This document shows, piece by piece, positions 51,122 through 60,080 of a stretch of DNA of 64,000 nucleotides. The notes beneath the pieces are model-generated. The model made no database searches, was not told the origin of the DNA, and saw only the letters and a program-made list of their open reading frames with translations. Numbering within the stretch: position 1 is the first letter of the stretch; every line of letters starts with the position of its first letter. The DNA is taken from contig CP099863.1 in assembly GCA_024134725.1 (NCBI GenBank), positions 2,289,501 to 2,353,500 on the forward strand, read 5' to 3'. The position numbers were made by a program, and so were the translations under genes. Source of the DNA: Bacillus sp. 1780r2a1. Its GTDB lineage: Bacteria > Bacillota > Bacilli > Bacillales > Bacillaceae_H.

Positions 51122-52390
51122 ATGCTAATTACAATGTTATCTACAGGTACACGTGGAGATACTCAGCCATTTATCGCGTTAGGTCTTGAGCTTAAAAAGA
51201 AAGGATTTAAAGTACGCATTGCAGCGTCTACATCTTATCAACAACTTGTTGAAAGCTATGGGTTTGAACATGCTCCTCTCCGTGGAGACATTAATAAAAT
51301 TCTTGAAAGTGGCGTTGTAAAAGATTCAGATAGCCCTTTTAAATTTTTTACAAGCCTTAATTTTAAAAACGATGAGTTGACTGAGTTAATGATTGGTGGT
51401 CAAGAAGACATGCACAAAGCTTGTGAAGGTGCTGATGCAATTGTTTACCACCCTGGCGCTACCATCGGCTACTTTGTAGCAAAAGAAATGGGCATTCCAA
51501 GCATATTAGCTTGTCCATTCCCTATGACACCAACTAAAGAATATCCTGCTATCTTGTTTTACGACCGACTTCGACTTGGAAAAGCTTATAATAAATTAAC
51601 GCACAAAGTTTTTGAGACTGGATTTTGGAAAATGGCCAATACTGGACTTAAAAAGTACTGGACTCGCCAATATGGTCAGCTGCCTACAGCGTTTTCAAAT
51701 CCTTATCCAAAACAGCGTACAGAAACGCACCCAACCATTCTTTCGCTAAGCCCAAGCGTGTTTTCAGTTCCAAAGGATTGGCCGCAACACGTTCATTCGT
51801 TTGGCTATTGGTTTATTGAGGACCATTCTACTTACCAGCCATCAGAAGAGTTAGCAACATTTCTAAACGAAGGTTCTCCTCCTATTTATGTAGGGTTTGG
51901 AAGCGTAGGAGACAAAAAGAATGCAGCTCAAGCAACAGATTTAGTATTAAAAGCTCTTAAAAAGAATGGAAAACGCGGGATTATTAATGCCGGCAGTGGA
52001 ATGGAAGAAAGACAAAACTCAAAAGATGTTTTATTTGTTAAAAGCGTTCCTCATGAGTGGCTGTTTCCTCAAATGGCAGCTGTTGTTCATCATGGAGGTG
52101 CTGGAACCACTGCTGCGGCACTTCGCTCTGGAGTTCCCCAAATCATTATTCCTTTTGGAAACGATCAGTTCGCTTGGGGAAAAAGAATGAATGAGCTTGG
52201 AGTTGGTGCAGAGTCTATTCCGCGTAAGGAATTGACAGCTGATAAGCTAGCAAACGCCATTGCATTTACTCAAACAGATATCGTATTAAAGAAAGCGAAA
52301 GAGCTTGGTAGTCGTGTCCAAAAAGAAAAGGGAGCCGAGAAAAGCGCAGAGCTTATTATTCAAGCAATAAACACTTTCTATCAACGCTAA
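51122..52390 (+). CDS. GT1/GT28-type glycosyltransferase (UGT-like)
   Basis: The 422-residue protein starts MLITMLSTGTRGDTQPFIAL, typical of sterol/macrolide-type glycosyltransferases (GT-B fold). Its C-terminal donor domain has IYVGFGSVGDKKNA, GSGMEERQNSKDVLFVKSVP, then HEWLFP and the nucleotide-sugar signature HHGGAGTTAAALRSGVP with PFGNDQFAWG. It could inactivate a hydrophobic toxin or antibiotic, or modify a lipid. It is first in an operon with a TetR gene and an MFS exporter and is under two operator sites. Substrate unknown. Confidence 0.85.
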   Translation: MLITMLSTGTRGDTQPFIALGLELKKKGFKVRIAASTSYQQLVESYGFEHAPLRGDINKILESGVVKDSDSPFKFFTSLNFKNDELTELMIGGQEDMHKACEGADAIVYHPGATIGYFVAKEMGIPSILACPFPMTPTKEYPAILFYDRLRLGKAYNKLTHKVFETGFWKMANTGLKKYWTRQYGQLPTAFSNPYPKQRTETHPTILSLSPSVFSVPKDWPQHVHSFGYWFIEDHSTYQPSEELATFLNEGSPPIYVGFGSVGDKKNAAQATDLVLKALKKNGKRGIINAGSGMEERQNSKDVLFVKSVPHEWLFPQMAAVVHHGGAGTTAAALRSGVPQIIIPFGNDQFAWGKRMNELGVGAESIPRKELTADKLANAIAFTQTDIVLKKAKELGSRVQKEKGAEKSAELIIQAINTFYQR

Positions 52391-52405
52391 AGGAGCGAAT
52401 ATATT

Positions 52406-53050
52406 ATGCCTAAAGTGAGCCAAGAATATATTGAAAAAAAGAAAGCAGAAATTTTAGATGTTGCCCGAAAGGTATGTAATGAAAAATCCATTCATGACGT
52501 ATCAATGAGGGATATCGTCATCGCAACTGGCATGAGTCAAGGTGGCGTTTATAAATACTTTGCGAACATTGATGAAATATTTAGCGGTTTATTAAACGAA
52601 GAAACGCTAAATAGCCAAGTGAAAGCCAAAGTGGATGAAATTTATGCTAGTGATGTTACTCCTGTTCTGAAGCTTGAGAAGTTTTTATTCTATATTGGTG
52701 AATATATGGAACACTCTCTACTCAACAAGGGGACCATTTTTTATAAGCTTATGGATTTATATTCTAGATATCCAGACCGGTATGAAAAAGTAAAAGACCA
52801 GCTTCATGAAGTGTCTAACTTGGAATATTTACAGAAACAATTTCAGCGTTTCTTAACAAAAAATATTAGCGAGAATGTCTTCAATCCATCACTTTCAATT
52901 GAAAACGTCGTCACATTGATTACAACTTATCTATCTGGCGTTATAAATGAAATCAACGTTGGAAATAAAGCCGTACAGGAGATGTCTGCCGAAATAAAGG
53001 TTAAAGTGCACGTCTTATTTCTAACGCTTAGAGATTTATTGGTGAAATAG
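52406..53050 (+). CDS. TetR/AcrR-family regulator of the glycosyltransferase cassette
   Basis: The 214-residue protein has the N-terminal helix-turn-helix (VSMRDIVIATGMSQGGVYKY, about residues 30-50) and an all-helical ligand-binding domain. It lies 15 bp after the glycosyltransferase gene and 2 bp before the MFS gene. It probably binds the two AACGACA operators at 51022-51098 and so controls its own operon. Confidence 0.85.
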   Translation: MPKVSQEYIEKKKAEILDVARKVCNEKSIHDVSMRDIVIATGMSQGGVYKYFANIDEIFSGLLNEETLNSQVKAKVDEIYASDVTPVLKLEKFLFYIGEYMEHSLLNKGTIFYKLMDLYSRYPDRYEKVKDQLHEVSNLEYLQKQFQRFLTKNISENVFNPSLSIENVVTLITTYLSGVINEINVGNKAVQEMSAEIKVKVHVLFLTLRDLLVK

Positions 53051-53052
53051 CC

Positions 53053-54294
53053 ATGAAGAAATTTAGTCAAGATTTTAAAATTCTTGTATTTGGTCAAATC
53101 ATATCCATTTTTGGTGCTTCCATTTTAAGATTTGCCTTATCACTCTATGTTCTTGATTTAACGGGTTCCGCTACAATATTCGGAACCATTATGGGGCTTT
53201 CAGTAGTCCCTACTATCTTTCTATCGCCGATCGGAGGCGCTATTGCCGATCGCTTTGATAAGAAAAAGATGATGGTTATTCTCGATTTCTGTAGCAGTGC
53301 CTTAATTATTATCTTTGCAATCATGCTGTTAAGCGGAAACGTAACGGTCCTTTCGATCGGTATCCTTTTAATGGGATTAACGTTAATTAGCTCTATGTAT
53401 CAGCCCGCTGTTCAATCCAGCATCCCTGTGCTTGTAACTAATGAACAACTGTTAAAGAGCAACGGCATCATTTCTGGGGTCATGTCGATGGCTAATTTCG
53501 TCGGCCCTATCGTTGGAAGCTTATTATACAGCTTTATGGGGATTAAAATAATTGTAATCGCAAGCGCATTACTGTTTTTACTAGCTGCTGTCATTGAGCT
53601 ATTTATGAAGATTCCTTACGAAAAAAGACCACCTGAACCCTTCGTACAGATGGTAACAAAAGATCTTAAGCAAGGAGCTTTTTACATTATTCGCGAAAAT
53701 CGCTTTATTTTAAAGAGTATAATCGTTTCATTTGTTGTGAGCTTGTTTATTGCTCCTATGTTTTTTGTAGGATTACCTTATATGATTAAAGTTCTTTTCA
53801 ACATGCCTGACACCTTCTTTGGCTTTACTCAGTCTGGCATTTCCATTAGCATTATCTTTTCAGCTATGACCATTGGGCTTTTAAAAAGCAAAATCAGAAG
53901 TGATAACCTCTATTTATGGGTTCTTGGCTGTGCGGGGATCTACTTTGGGATGGCTCTTGGAACAAGTGGCCTCGTTGAAAGTTCATTCACCAAATATATC
54001 GTTGTAACGATAAGCTCAATGCTCGTCATGTTTGCCTTAACCGTCATTAACATTTATTTGAATACAATTATTCAAGAAAAAACGCCAAAAGATTTGTTAG
54101 GAAAAGTAATGTCTATCCAAACCGCAGCGGCTACAACAGCTGTACCAATTGGGCAAATTTTATTTGGATTTTTAGTAGATTCATTCTCTGCTACTATTTA
54201 TCTATTAATTGTAATAGTCGGGATCTTCACACTCATCATTAGCTTCATGGTTAAACAAGTATATAAAGTCAAAAATGTTCAAAGAGCCGTTTAA
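53053..54294 (+). CDS. MFS transporter (drug-exporter type)
   Basis: The 413-residue protein has 12 membrane helices. GGAIADRFDKKKMMVILDF is the loop 2-3 motif, and the sequence MSMANFVGPIVGSLLYSFMG has the proline/glycine pattern of exporters related to MFS_3 (enterobactin exporter-like) proteins. It is co-transcribed with a glycosyltransferase and a TetR gene. It may export the glycosylated product or the same toxic compound. Confidence 0.85.
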   Translation: MKKFSQDFKILVFGQIISIFGASILRFALSLYVLDLTGSATIFGTIMGLSVVPTIFLSPIGGAIADRFDKKKMMVILDFCSSALIIIFAIMLLSGNVTVLSIGILLMGLTLISSMYQPAVQSSIPVLVTNEQLLKSNGIISGVMSMANFVGPIVGSLLYSFMGIKIIVIASALLFLLAAVIELFMKIPYEKRPPEPFVQMVTKDLKQGAFYIIRENRFILKSIIVSFVVSLFIAPMFFVGLPYMIKVLFNMPDTFFGFTQSGISISIIFSAMTIGLLKSKIRSDNLYLWVLGCAGIYFGMALGTSGLVESSFTKYIVVTISSMLVMFALTVINIYLNTIIQEKTPKDLLGKVMSIQTAAATTAVPIGQILFGFLVDSFSATIYLLIVIVGIFTLIISFMVKQVYKVKNVQRAV

Positions 54295-54320
54295 GTATAA
54301 AATCAATTGGAAGGTACTGT

Positions 54321-54581
54321 ATGATGACTATAAATATAATCAAGAAAAGCATTATTTTGTTACTAAGTATTCTGCTCATTCCAATAAGCATAGGCGTAGT
54401 TTTTGGTGGAGGATATATTGCCATTTCACTACTAAGAGGGATTCCCTTCAACGAATCTATCAGTCAGCTAACTTACTTTAGCGAAGGAATTCAGCCTTAT
54501 TTTAAATACGTAATGATCGTTTCGTTAGTGCCACTAGCGATCAAACTATTAAAATCGAATAGAAAGAAAAGAGGATTGTAA
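54321..54581 (+). CDS. Small membrane protein, last gene of glycosyltransferase cassette
   Basis: The 86-residue protein has two hydrophobic helices (SIILLLSILLIPISIGVVFG and YFKYVMIVSLVPLAIKLL) and a basic tail (KSNRKKRGL). GGAAGG lies 6 bases before the ATG. It follows the MFS gene by 26 bp and precedes the cassette terminator, so it is probably co-expressed. No known family. Confidence 0.65.
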   Translation: MMTINIIKKSIILLLSILLIPISIGVVFGGGYIAISLLRGIPFNESISQLTYFSEGIQPYFKYVMIVSLVPLAIKLLKSNRKKRGL

Positions 54582-54637
54582 ACGAATAGAATTGCGACTT
54601 ATTCGTAAACCGAAGTTGTTGCCCTGTAATTTATAGT

Positions 54638-54671
54638 GCGTTAAGCCCCTAGTATAATGGGGACTTAACGC
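54638..54671 (+). terminator. Terminator of the glycosyltransferase cassette
   Basis: GCGTTAAGCCCC and GGGG-a-CTTAACGC arms, then a T6 run. Overlaps the end of a small gene on the other strand. Confidence 0.85.
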
Positions 54672-54820
54672 TTTTTTATAAAAGTTGATATCTCTTGAGC
54701 TGATAGGTTTCTATAGTTATCTTTCGTTACGTATTCGTAAATAAAAATGATTGCAATAAAGATTTCCAGTAAGAACAGCAACGTTATAATTCGTTTTACA
54801 ATAGCTTTTGATTTCACCAT
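54665..54820 (-). CDS. Small single-pass membrane protein (51 aa)
   Basis: The 51-residue protein MVKSKAIVKR, then a hydrophobic helix IITLLFLLEIFIAIIFIYEY, ends with a charged part TKDNYRNLSAQEISTFIKKR. AAAGGAGG lies 5 bases before the ATG at 54820, a near-perfect start signal. Its stop codon lies inside the terminator stem of the convergent cassette. No family recognised; the good start and codon pattern support a real gene. Confidence 0.65.
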   Translation of the reverse strand: MVKSKAIVKRIITLLFLLEIFIAIIFIYEYVTKDNYRNLSAQEISTFIKKR

Positions 54821-54945
54821 AAATACCTCCTTTAGCTTCTACTATAGCAAAAAAGGTTATTTTTGGTATTTTATAATTATAAACATTTGAAGATATAAAC
54901 ACATAATGAAGCATATATACACTGAAATACATTGAACAAAAAACA

Positions 54946-54979
54946 AACAAGCCTCAAAAACATAGTTTTGAGGCTTGTT
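54946..54979 (-). terminator. Terminator of alcohol dehydrogenase gene
   Basis: 14-bp arms AACAAGCCTCAAAA/TTTTGAGGCTTGTT with a 6-base loop, followed on the minus strand by a T-rich run. Confidence 0.85.
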
Positions 54980-54999
54980 AAATAAAGAAACTTTTTCTG

Positions 55000-56040
55000 T
55001 TACATCGTACTTGTATCAATAACAAAACGATACTTAACATCTGAAGCTAGTACTCGCTTGTACGCTTCGTCAATTTCGTCAGCTGAAATGACTTCAACCT
55101 TTGGAACGATTCCATGTTCTCCGCAGAAATCTAGCATCTCTTGAGTTTCGCGAATACCTCCAATCATTGACCCCGCAAACGAGCGACGATGACCGATTAA
55201 CGACATCACGTTCAGCGATAGCGGCTCACCTGGAGCACCTACATTGACTAGCGTACCGTCTAGCGTAAGTAGTGAAAAATAAGCATCCATATCAACTTTT
55301 GCGCTTACTGTGTTGATAATTAAGTCAAACGAACCGCTAAGCTTTTTAAACGTTTCAGGATCGTTTGTAGCATAATAATCTTTCGCTCCAAAGTTCAACC
55401 CGTCTTCTTGTTTGTTTAGAGTTTGTGACAGCACGGTAACTTCAGCTCCCATAGCGCTTGCGATTTTAACAGCCATATGCCCTAAACCACCCATTCCTAC
55501 GATAGCAACTTTCTTTCCTGGACCAGCTTCCCAACGGTTTAGCGGAGAGAATGTGGTGATACCTGCACATAGTAAAGGTGCTGCAGCGTCAAGCTCAATG
55601 TTGTCAGGAATTTTTACAACAAAGTCTTCCACGACTACAATATGCGTTGAGTAACCACCTTGAGTAGGTTCACCGTACTTATCAACTCCAGCATAGGTAG
55701 GCGTCATTCCATTTAAGCAATACTGCTCTTCTCCCTGACGACAGTTTTCACATTCGCCGCAGGAATCTACCATACACCCAACTCCTACGCGATCACCAAC
55801 TTTGTATTTTGTTACTTCCGTTCCAACATCCGTTACAATCCCAGCAATTTCATGACCTGGCACAAGCGGATAGTTCACATCTCCCCATTCACCGTGCGCA
55901 GTATGAATATCAGAGTGACAAATACCTGCGTATTTAATTTCAATTAACACATCGTGTGTGTCTAAGCTGCGTCTTTGAATCTCAGTTGCTTTAAATGGTT
56001 TATCTGGGCCATGTACGGCACGTGCTTTAGCAGTAATCAT
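55000..56040 (-). CDS. Zinc-dependent alcohol dehydrogenase (CAD/YahK-like)
   Basis: The protein of about 346 residues is a medium-chain dehydrogenase. The catalytic zinc site is [15 protein letters not shown] with PGHEIAGIV, the structural zinc site is [15 protein letters not shown], and the nucleotide-binding fold is [19 protein letters not shown]. The overall pattern is that of the cinnamyl-alcohol dehydrogenase/YahK group, NADP(H)-dependent aldehyde reductases. The second ATG (56040) is 8 bases from GGAGG. Monocistronic. Confidence 0.9.
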   Translation of the reverse strand: MITAKARAVHGPDKPFKATEIQRRSLDTHDVLIEIKYAGICHSDIHTAHGEWGDVNYPLVPGHEIAGIVTDVGTEVTKYKVGDRVGVGCMVDSCGECENCRQGEEQYCLNGMTPTYAGVDKYGEPTQGGYSTHIVVVEDFVVKIPDNIELDAAAPLLCAGITTFSPLNRWEAGPGKKVAIVGMGGLGHMAVKIASAMGAEVTVLSQTLNKQEDGLNFGAKDYYATNDPETFKKLSGSFDLIINTVSAKVDMDAYFSLLTLDGTLVNVGAPGEPLSLNVMSLIGHRRSFAGSMIGGIRETQEMLDFCGEHGIVPKVEVISADEIDEAYKRVLASDVKYRFVIDTSTM

Positions 56041-56225
56041 CATTATTACCTCCATAGATATAAAATGTGTATTTGTTCTGATAAAACGAGTATACTTACA
56101 GATTTTTCAGTTATTAAATTGGTAGCCTATAAATTAAATAAGGCTTGTAAAACGTTATACCCTCATGTCTCGGTAAATAAAACGTTTAAACTCTTTGAAA
56201 GATGCTTCTACTTGAAAAGCTTTTA

Positions 56226-56705
56226 CTATTTTAGCCTCTCAACCCTTACTTCTCCTTGAAGCTTTGGTATACTTTCAAGACCTGACTCTACTTCTCCAAG
56301 CTTAATAAGACCACTTGAGTAGCTGAAATCTTCATAGAAAATGGCTAAATTACCCCATGGAGCATAATACGTCACGTCTCCAACACGAGGTTCAATACCA
56401 GAAGGGGCTCCTTCTTCGGATAGTTGGCGAGGTGGATTACTAACTTTTTCCTTTCTAGCATAATCCTTAAATGCTAAAGTGAGCGGAAGCAGTTCTAGAA
56501 AATCTCTGCTCGTTGAATTGTCATTCATTTTCACAATAAGTTCTTCGTTATGAACGCTTAGCTTAATTTTCATCTCTTCCATAACACTTTCCTCTTTTTT
56601 CTCACTTACGTTCGGCAAATTACTTTTATGCTGCAAATCTGATTCATTGCTGCATGCTGTCCCTCCTAAAAGCAGAAGCGGAATAACGAATATCCTCCTG
56701 AACAT
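56226..56705 (-). CDS. Lipoprotein with cyclophilin-like domain
   Basis: The protein of about 159 residues has a lipoprotein signal (MFRRIFVIPLLLLGGTAC). A beta-barrel domain follows with MKIKLSVHNEELIVKMNDN, FLELLPLTLAFKDYARKEK, GDVTYYAPWGNLAIFYEDF and SSGLIKLGEVESGLE. This is the pattern of the small cyclophilin-like (DUF369/TM1367-type) domain, whose enzymatic activity is unproven. The ATG at 56705 fits the AGGGG site. It is divergent from a TetR gene. Confidence 0.75.
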   Translation of the reverse strand: MFRRIFVIPLLLLGGTACSNESDLQHKSNLPNVSEKKEESVMEEMKIKLSVHNEELIVKMNDNSTSRDFLELLPLTLAFKDYARKEKVSNPPRQLSEEGAPSGIEPRVGDVTYYAPWGNLAIFYEDFSYSSGLIKLGEVESGLESIPKLQGEVRVERLK

Positions 56706-56714
56706 ATTAGTCAC

Positions 56715-57046
56715 CCCTGTTATCTCCCTAAAAATCTTGTAATCGTTTTAATGATGAACATATAAAGAACAAACTCAAGATATCTTTTCATCATAAGTTG
56801 ATTAATCAACATCTGTTTATTATTATGAAAGAGAAATGTTATCTCTTCAATAGTTAAAATAAGAGGATTTGTGGTTTAATCAACAGTTTAACTAGATTTG
56901 TTCATTATGATCTAATTTTTTTATTATGACAGATCATTTAATCTAATTTATAAACAAATAAATCATCATTAATTAATCAACACCTGTTTATTATCATAGA
57001 CAAAAGATGATTACGTGTGTAACATTGCATATATCAAGAAAGGTGT
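56715..57046. other. Divergent promoter region with a 40-bp imperfect direct repeat
   Basis: No gene. Two copies of a segment starting TCATCAT and containing ATTAATCAACAYCTGTTTAT and TTATYAT lie at about 56789-56828 and 56964-57000, about 171 bp apart. Related ATCAACAGTTTAA words lie between them. They are candidate binding sites for the adjacent TetR protein. Confidence 0.5.
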
Positions 57047-57052
57047 GTGAAT

Positions 57053-57604
57053 ATGCTCATGCCAAAAGTAGATAGAAGAATTCTTAAAAGTCAAGAAGCT
57101 ATCAAAAATGCTTTAATTGAATTAATGGCCGAAAAAAGCTTTGATAAAATTACGATTAAAGATATCTCTGATCGAGCGAACCTTAACCGGGGAACCATTT
57201 ATCTTCATTACATAGATAAATTTGATTTACTAGATAAAATTATGGAAGAACATATCCTTAACATGGCGAATGTTTGTGAATCAGCAGCGGATATGGATTG
57301 GGTGCAATCAACCGTTCATTGTATGGAATACTTGGAAGAAAACTATTTATTTTTCTCTACAATGCTGGCAAGCGAAGGTGCTCGGTACTTTCGCAGTCAA
57401 TTCTTAAAATTCAACATTCAAGAGTTCAGAAAAGAAGTAGATATTACTAAGGGGAAAAATAACGGTCAAAACGAAGAGATTGTTGTTCAATTTGTAGCGA
57501 ATGCATACGTAGGTATTGTGGAATGGTGGTTAAAAAATGAAATGCCTTCCCCTCCTCACGTAATGGCTGAAAAAGTTGGAGAATTAATTGAGCGTGTTGT
57601 TTAA
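57053..57604 (+). CDS. TetR/AcrR-family regulator
   Basis: The protein of about 183 residues begins LKSQEAIKNALIELMAEKSF and has the helix-turn-helix TIKDISDRANLNRGTIYLHY, followed by a C-terminal domain of the DhaS/TetR_C_8 type. AAAGGTG lies 7 bases before the ATG at 57053. It is divergent from the cyclophilin-like lipoprotein, and repeated motifs between them suggest it controls both or itself. Confidence 0.85.
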   Translation: MLMPKVDRRILKSQEAIKNALIELMAEKSFDKITIKDISDRANLNRGTIYLHYIDKFDLLDKIMEEHILNMANVCESAADMDWVQSTVHCMEYLEENYLFFSTMLASEGARYFRSQFLKFNIQEFRKEVDITKGKNNGQNEEIVVQFVANAYVGIVEWWLKNEMPSPPHVMAEKVGELIERVV

Positions 57605-57819
57605 ATCGTAAAGAAGTTGTTTCTTAATTGAAATGACTTCTTTTTTAATGGCTTTTTTACGTTACTACTTAAGAATTTTTATGATTTTCTTTAACTTTAA
57701 TGGCAAAGCTTATTCCTAAACTTTCATCAACTTTATGGATAAATTTTAGAAACATTTATTCATAAAAAATGTTGAAAAAGAGATACTATACAAAAATGAT
57801 AAAGGTGGTTACATTAACA

Positions 57820-57954
57820 ATGTATTACAAACGCGATAGCAAATTAATTTTTCTTATAGTGATAGGTGTTGTATCAATTTTATCAACATTTGCTCAAACT
57901 CTTTGGTTAAAAAATGATTTAGAAAACCTAGAAAAACGAACTCTAAAAAAGTAA
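57820..57954 (+). CDS. Small single-pass membrane protein (44 aa)
   Basis: The 44-residue protein MYYKRDSKLIFLIVIGVVSI... has one membrane helix and a charged C-terminal helix (NDLENLEKRTLKK). AAAGGTGG lies about 11 bases before the ATG at 57820. It is 74 bp upstream of the CBO0543-like gene on the same strand, so the two may be co-transcribed. No family. Confidence 0.5.
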   Translation: MYYKRDSKLIFLIVIGVVSILSTFAQTLWLKNDLENLEKRTLKK

Positions 57955-58027
57955 CGATTAAAGATAATTCTCTCATAGTCACAACTGAAGGAATTATGTT
58001 ACTAGATAACATTGAAAGGAAAAATTA

Positions 58028-58573
58028 ATGACTAATACAACACTTATCTACGACACGTATTTTGAAAAACAAAGACAGCTCAATGATGAAAAACTTCAGA
58101 TATGGATGGATTACACATTATTTAGTTGGAGATGGTGGTTAGGTGTATTTCTCATTCTTTTATTGATTGGCTTTTGGATAAAATTTAGAAAAAAAGAAAG
58201 TACAGATCGATTGTTATATGCGGGACTTTTCGTTGCTATTTTTTCCTCATTTCTTGACATGATTGGAGATTTTTTAGGACTTTGGGATTATCGATATGAA
58301 GTTTTTCCGTTAACTTCTAACTACTTGCCTTGGGATTTAATTTTGCTTCCTATTTCAATGATGTTCTTTATACAGGTAAAACCTCAAATCAGTCCTATTA
58401 TAAAGGCAGTAGTTTATTCTACATTATCTTCTTTTATTGGCCTTCCTCTTCTTAATTGGATTGGTTTATATAAACCTCTAGATTGGAAATATCTTTATTC
58501 GTTTCCCATTTTAATTATCATTTACTTAGCCGGCTCGTATATAGCTTCCAGAAAAGATTTTGAGAAAATATAG
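58028..58573 (+). CDS. CBO0543-family membrane protein
   Basis: The 181-residue protein has five hydrophobic helices. WRWWLGVFLILLLIGFWIKF, LLYAGLFVAIFSSFLDMIGD, GLWDYRYEVFPLTSNYLPWD and LILLPISMMFFIQ are typical of the CBO0543 family found in spore-forming Firmicutes. Function unknown. An AAAGGA site precedes the ATG. Confidence 0.75.
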   Translation: MTNTTLIYDTYFEKQRQLNDEKLQIWMDYTLFSWRWWLGVFLILLLIGFWIKFRKKESTDRLLYAGLFVAIFSSFLDMIGDFLGLWDYRYEVFPLTSNYLPWDLILLPISMMFFIQVKPQISPIIKAVVYSTLSSFIGLPLLNWIGLYKPLDWKYLYSFPILIIIYLAGSYIASRKDFEKI

Positions 58574-58632
58574 ATAAGCCTTAAAAACACTTTAGTTTGT
58601 ATAGGTTATTATTTCTTTAACAAGGATAAGTA

Positions 58633-58665
58633 AAAAAGCAGTGTACATCCCATACACTGCTTTTT
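58633..58665. terminator. Bidirectional terminator
   Basis: 13-bp arms AAAAAGCAGTGTA/TACACTGCTTTTT between convergent genes. Confidence 0.85.
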
Positions 58666-58689
58666 ATTACATAACTATATAAAACACTA

Positions 58690-59100
58690 TTATAGAGCTG
58701 GAGATACAGTTGTGCCAGTAAACGTAAGTGGTCCAATGACATTTGCTTGTGTTAACAATGCATTTAATCGTTGAGCTGTCAAAGTGTAAGTGTGATACCC
58801 TATCGGAGCATTTATATCAATAATATTAAATGTAGCAAGTCTAAGTTCATTTACGGCTAATGTGCTAACGTCAACAGAACCAATAATATTGCCATTTCGA
58901 AGTACGTTTATAATAACATTTGGCAATCCTAAAAATGACTGAATACCTGCAGTTCCTTTTAGCACAACATTAGAACCTTCTTTATCAACAGACAATTCAA
59001 ACTCACCTAATATAACGGTTGAACTGCTGGGAATGGAGATATTTAAACTATCGCTAAAATTACTTGGAACACTTGAATTGAAATCAGAAACAACTTTCAA
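58690..59100 (-). CDS. Beta-rich hypothetical protein (possible spore-surface protein)
   Basis: The 136-residue protein is rich in Val, Ile, Ser and Asn with alternating hydrophobic residues (SSSTVILGEFELSVDKEG, NVIINVLRNGNIIGSVDVS, IGYHTYTLTAQRLNALL). No signal peptide is present. The pattern resembles jelly-roll domains of exosporium or other spore-surface proteins, but this is only a resemblance. It starts with TTG 8 bases after AAAGGAGAGG, and a long AT-rich upstream region could hold a sporulation promoter. Confidence 0.55.
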   Translation of the reverse strand: MKVVSDFNSSVPSNFSDSLNISIPSSSTVILGEFELSVDKEGSNVVLKGTAGIQSFLGLPNVIINVLRNGNIIGSVDVSTLAVNELRLATFNIIDINAPIGYHTYTLTAQRLNALLTQANVIGPLTFTGTTVSPAL

Positions 59101-59435
59101 TTGCGCCTCTCCTTTGAACAGATAAAAATAGTCTTACTTTATATGTTATGCTTTATTATTTCAATAGCTTGGACTTCTTTTATAATTTGGTTAAAAATCA
59201 ACTATCGCCTTAGAATTTAATACTTTAACTTTTTCATTTGCTTATAGCATGTATTACATCTTATCTCTGTTTTATGTTGTAAAAAATCAACTTCGTTCTA
59301 TAACATTTGAGTTTTCCCCCTTTATAGAAGGGGCTCTTTTCAAACTAATTTCACAATATTTTTTACACATCACTGTATAAATATAATGATAAACACACTC
59401 TCATTTAATTAAAATTGTATATTAGTCTACATACG
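59101..59435. other. Intergenic region upstream of the beta-rich gene
   Basis: No ORF with coding character was found. A short hairpin CCCCTTTATAGAAGGGG (59321-59337) is visible. Otherwise the sequence is AT-rich and featureless. Confidence 0.5.
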
Positions 59436-60077
59436 TTATGTTAATGAAGGCTTTTTCCTTGCATTCTCTTTAATAATTAACACTATGAACTGAGCAATTA
59501 GCAAGTTTACTATCCAACTTATAGATACAGCTACCTGATAGGATAAAATGTAATCAAGCTGGAGGGCTTTATTTAACAATAAAGTCACAACGTATATAGT
59601 TGTATTAGCTAATGTTAAGGAATAACTTCTGATCATCCATTCCTTGTGCAATTGAATTCGTTTAGCTTTAATTGTCCGATATGCTTGATACGTCGTGTAA
59701 AACCAAGCGACATTCAAACATATAAACCCGATTGTACTAATTAGTCCTCCAGTAGCATAAAAAGAAACGAACAAACCTGGAAAGAAGTTTATGAAGATGC
59801 TGATTATATAAACCTTTCCTACTGTACGATGGATAACTTTATTTTTAGAACGTGTACTTTTTAAAAAAGCAATAGGTCCTATTATCAATGCTAGTAAAGA
59901 TAAAACGATATGCAATCGTAAACAAATTAACCATATACTATTTTGTAATAAGTCTAAGGAGCCTTTATACTGTAGAAACTTTGTAAAGGTAGGATCTACA
60001 ATAAAGTTTTTAGAGAATGTATGACCAAACCAAGCAACAGCTATAAAAAAAGTAAGTACGATTAGCAGCTTTTTCAT
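59436..60077 (-). CDS. DUF2306 membrane protein
   Basis: The 213-residue protein has six or seven hydrophobic helices with the conserved histidine/arginine pattern of DUF2306: RLHIVLSLLALIIGPIAFL, HRTVGKVYIISIFINFFPGL and LHKEWMIRSYSLTLANTTIY. Histidines in such positions could bind haem or metal. It lies 3 bp after the cysteine desulfurase gene and is the last gene of the TetR-controlled operon, which makes a redox or sulfur-related role plausible. Confidence 0.75.
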   Translation of the reverse strand: MKKLLIVLTFFIAVAWFGHTFSKNFIVDPTFTKFLQYKGSLDLLQNSIWLICLRLHIVLSLLALIIGPIAFLKSTRSKNKVIHRTVGKVYIISIFINFFPGLFVSFYATGGLISTIGFICLNVAWFYTTYQAYRTIKAKRIQLHKEWMIRSYSLTLANTTIYVVTLLLNKALQLDYILSYQVAVSISWIVNLLIAQFIVLIIKENARKKPSLT

Positions 60078-60080
60078 ACT

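Noticed and set aside
54717..54950. 77-codon minus-strand ORF
   Set aside because: It covers the 51-residue gene in another frame; that gene has the better start signal and a clean membrane helix.
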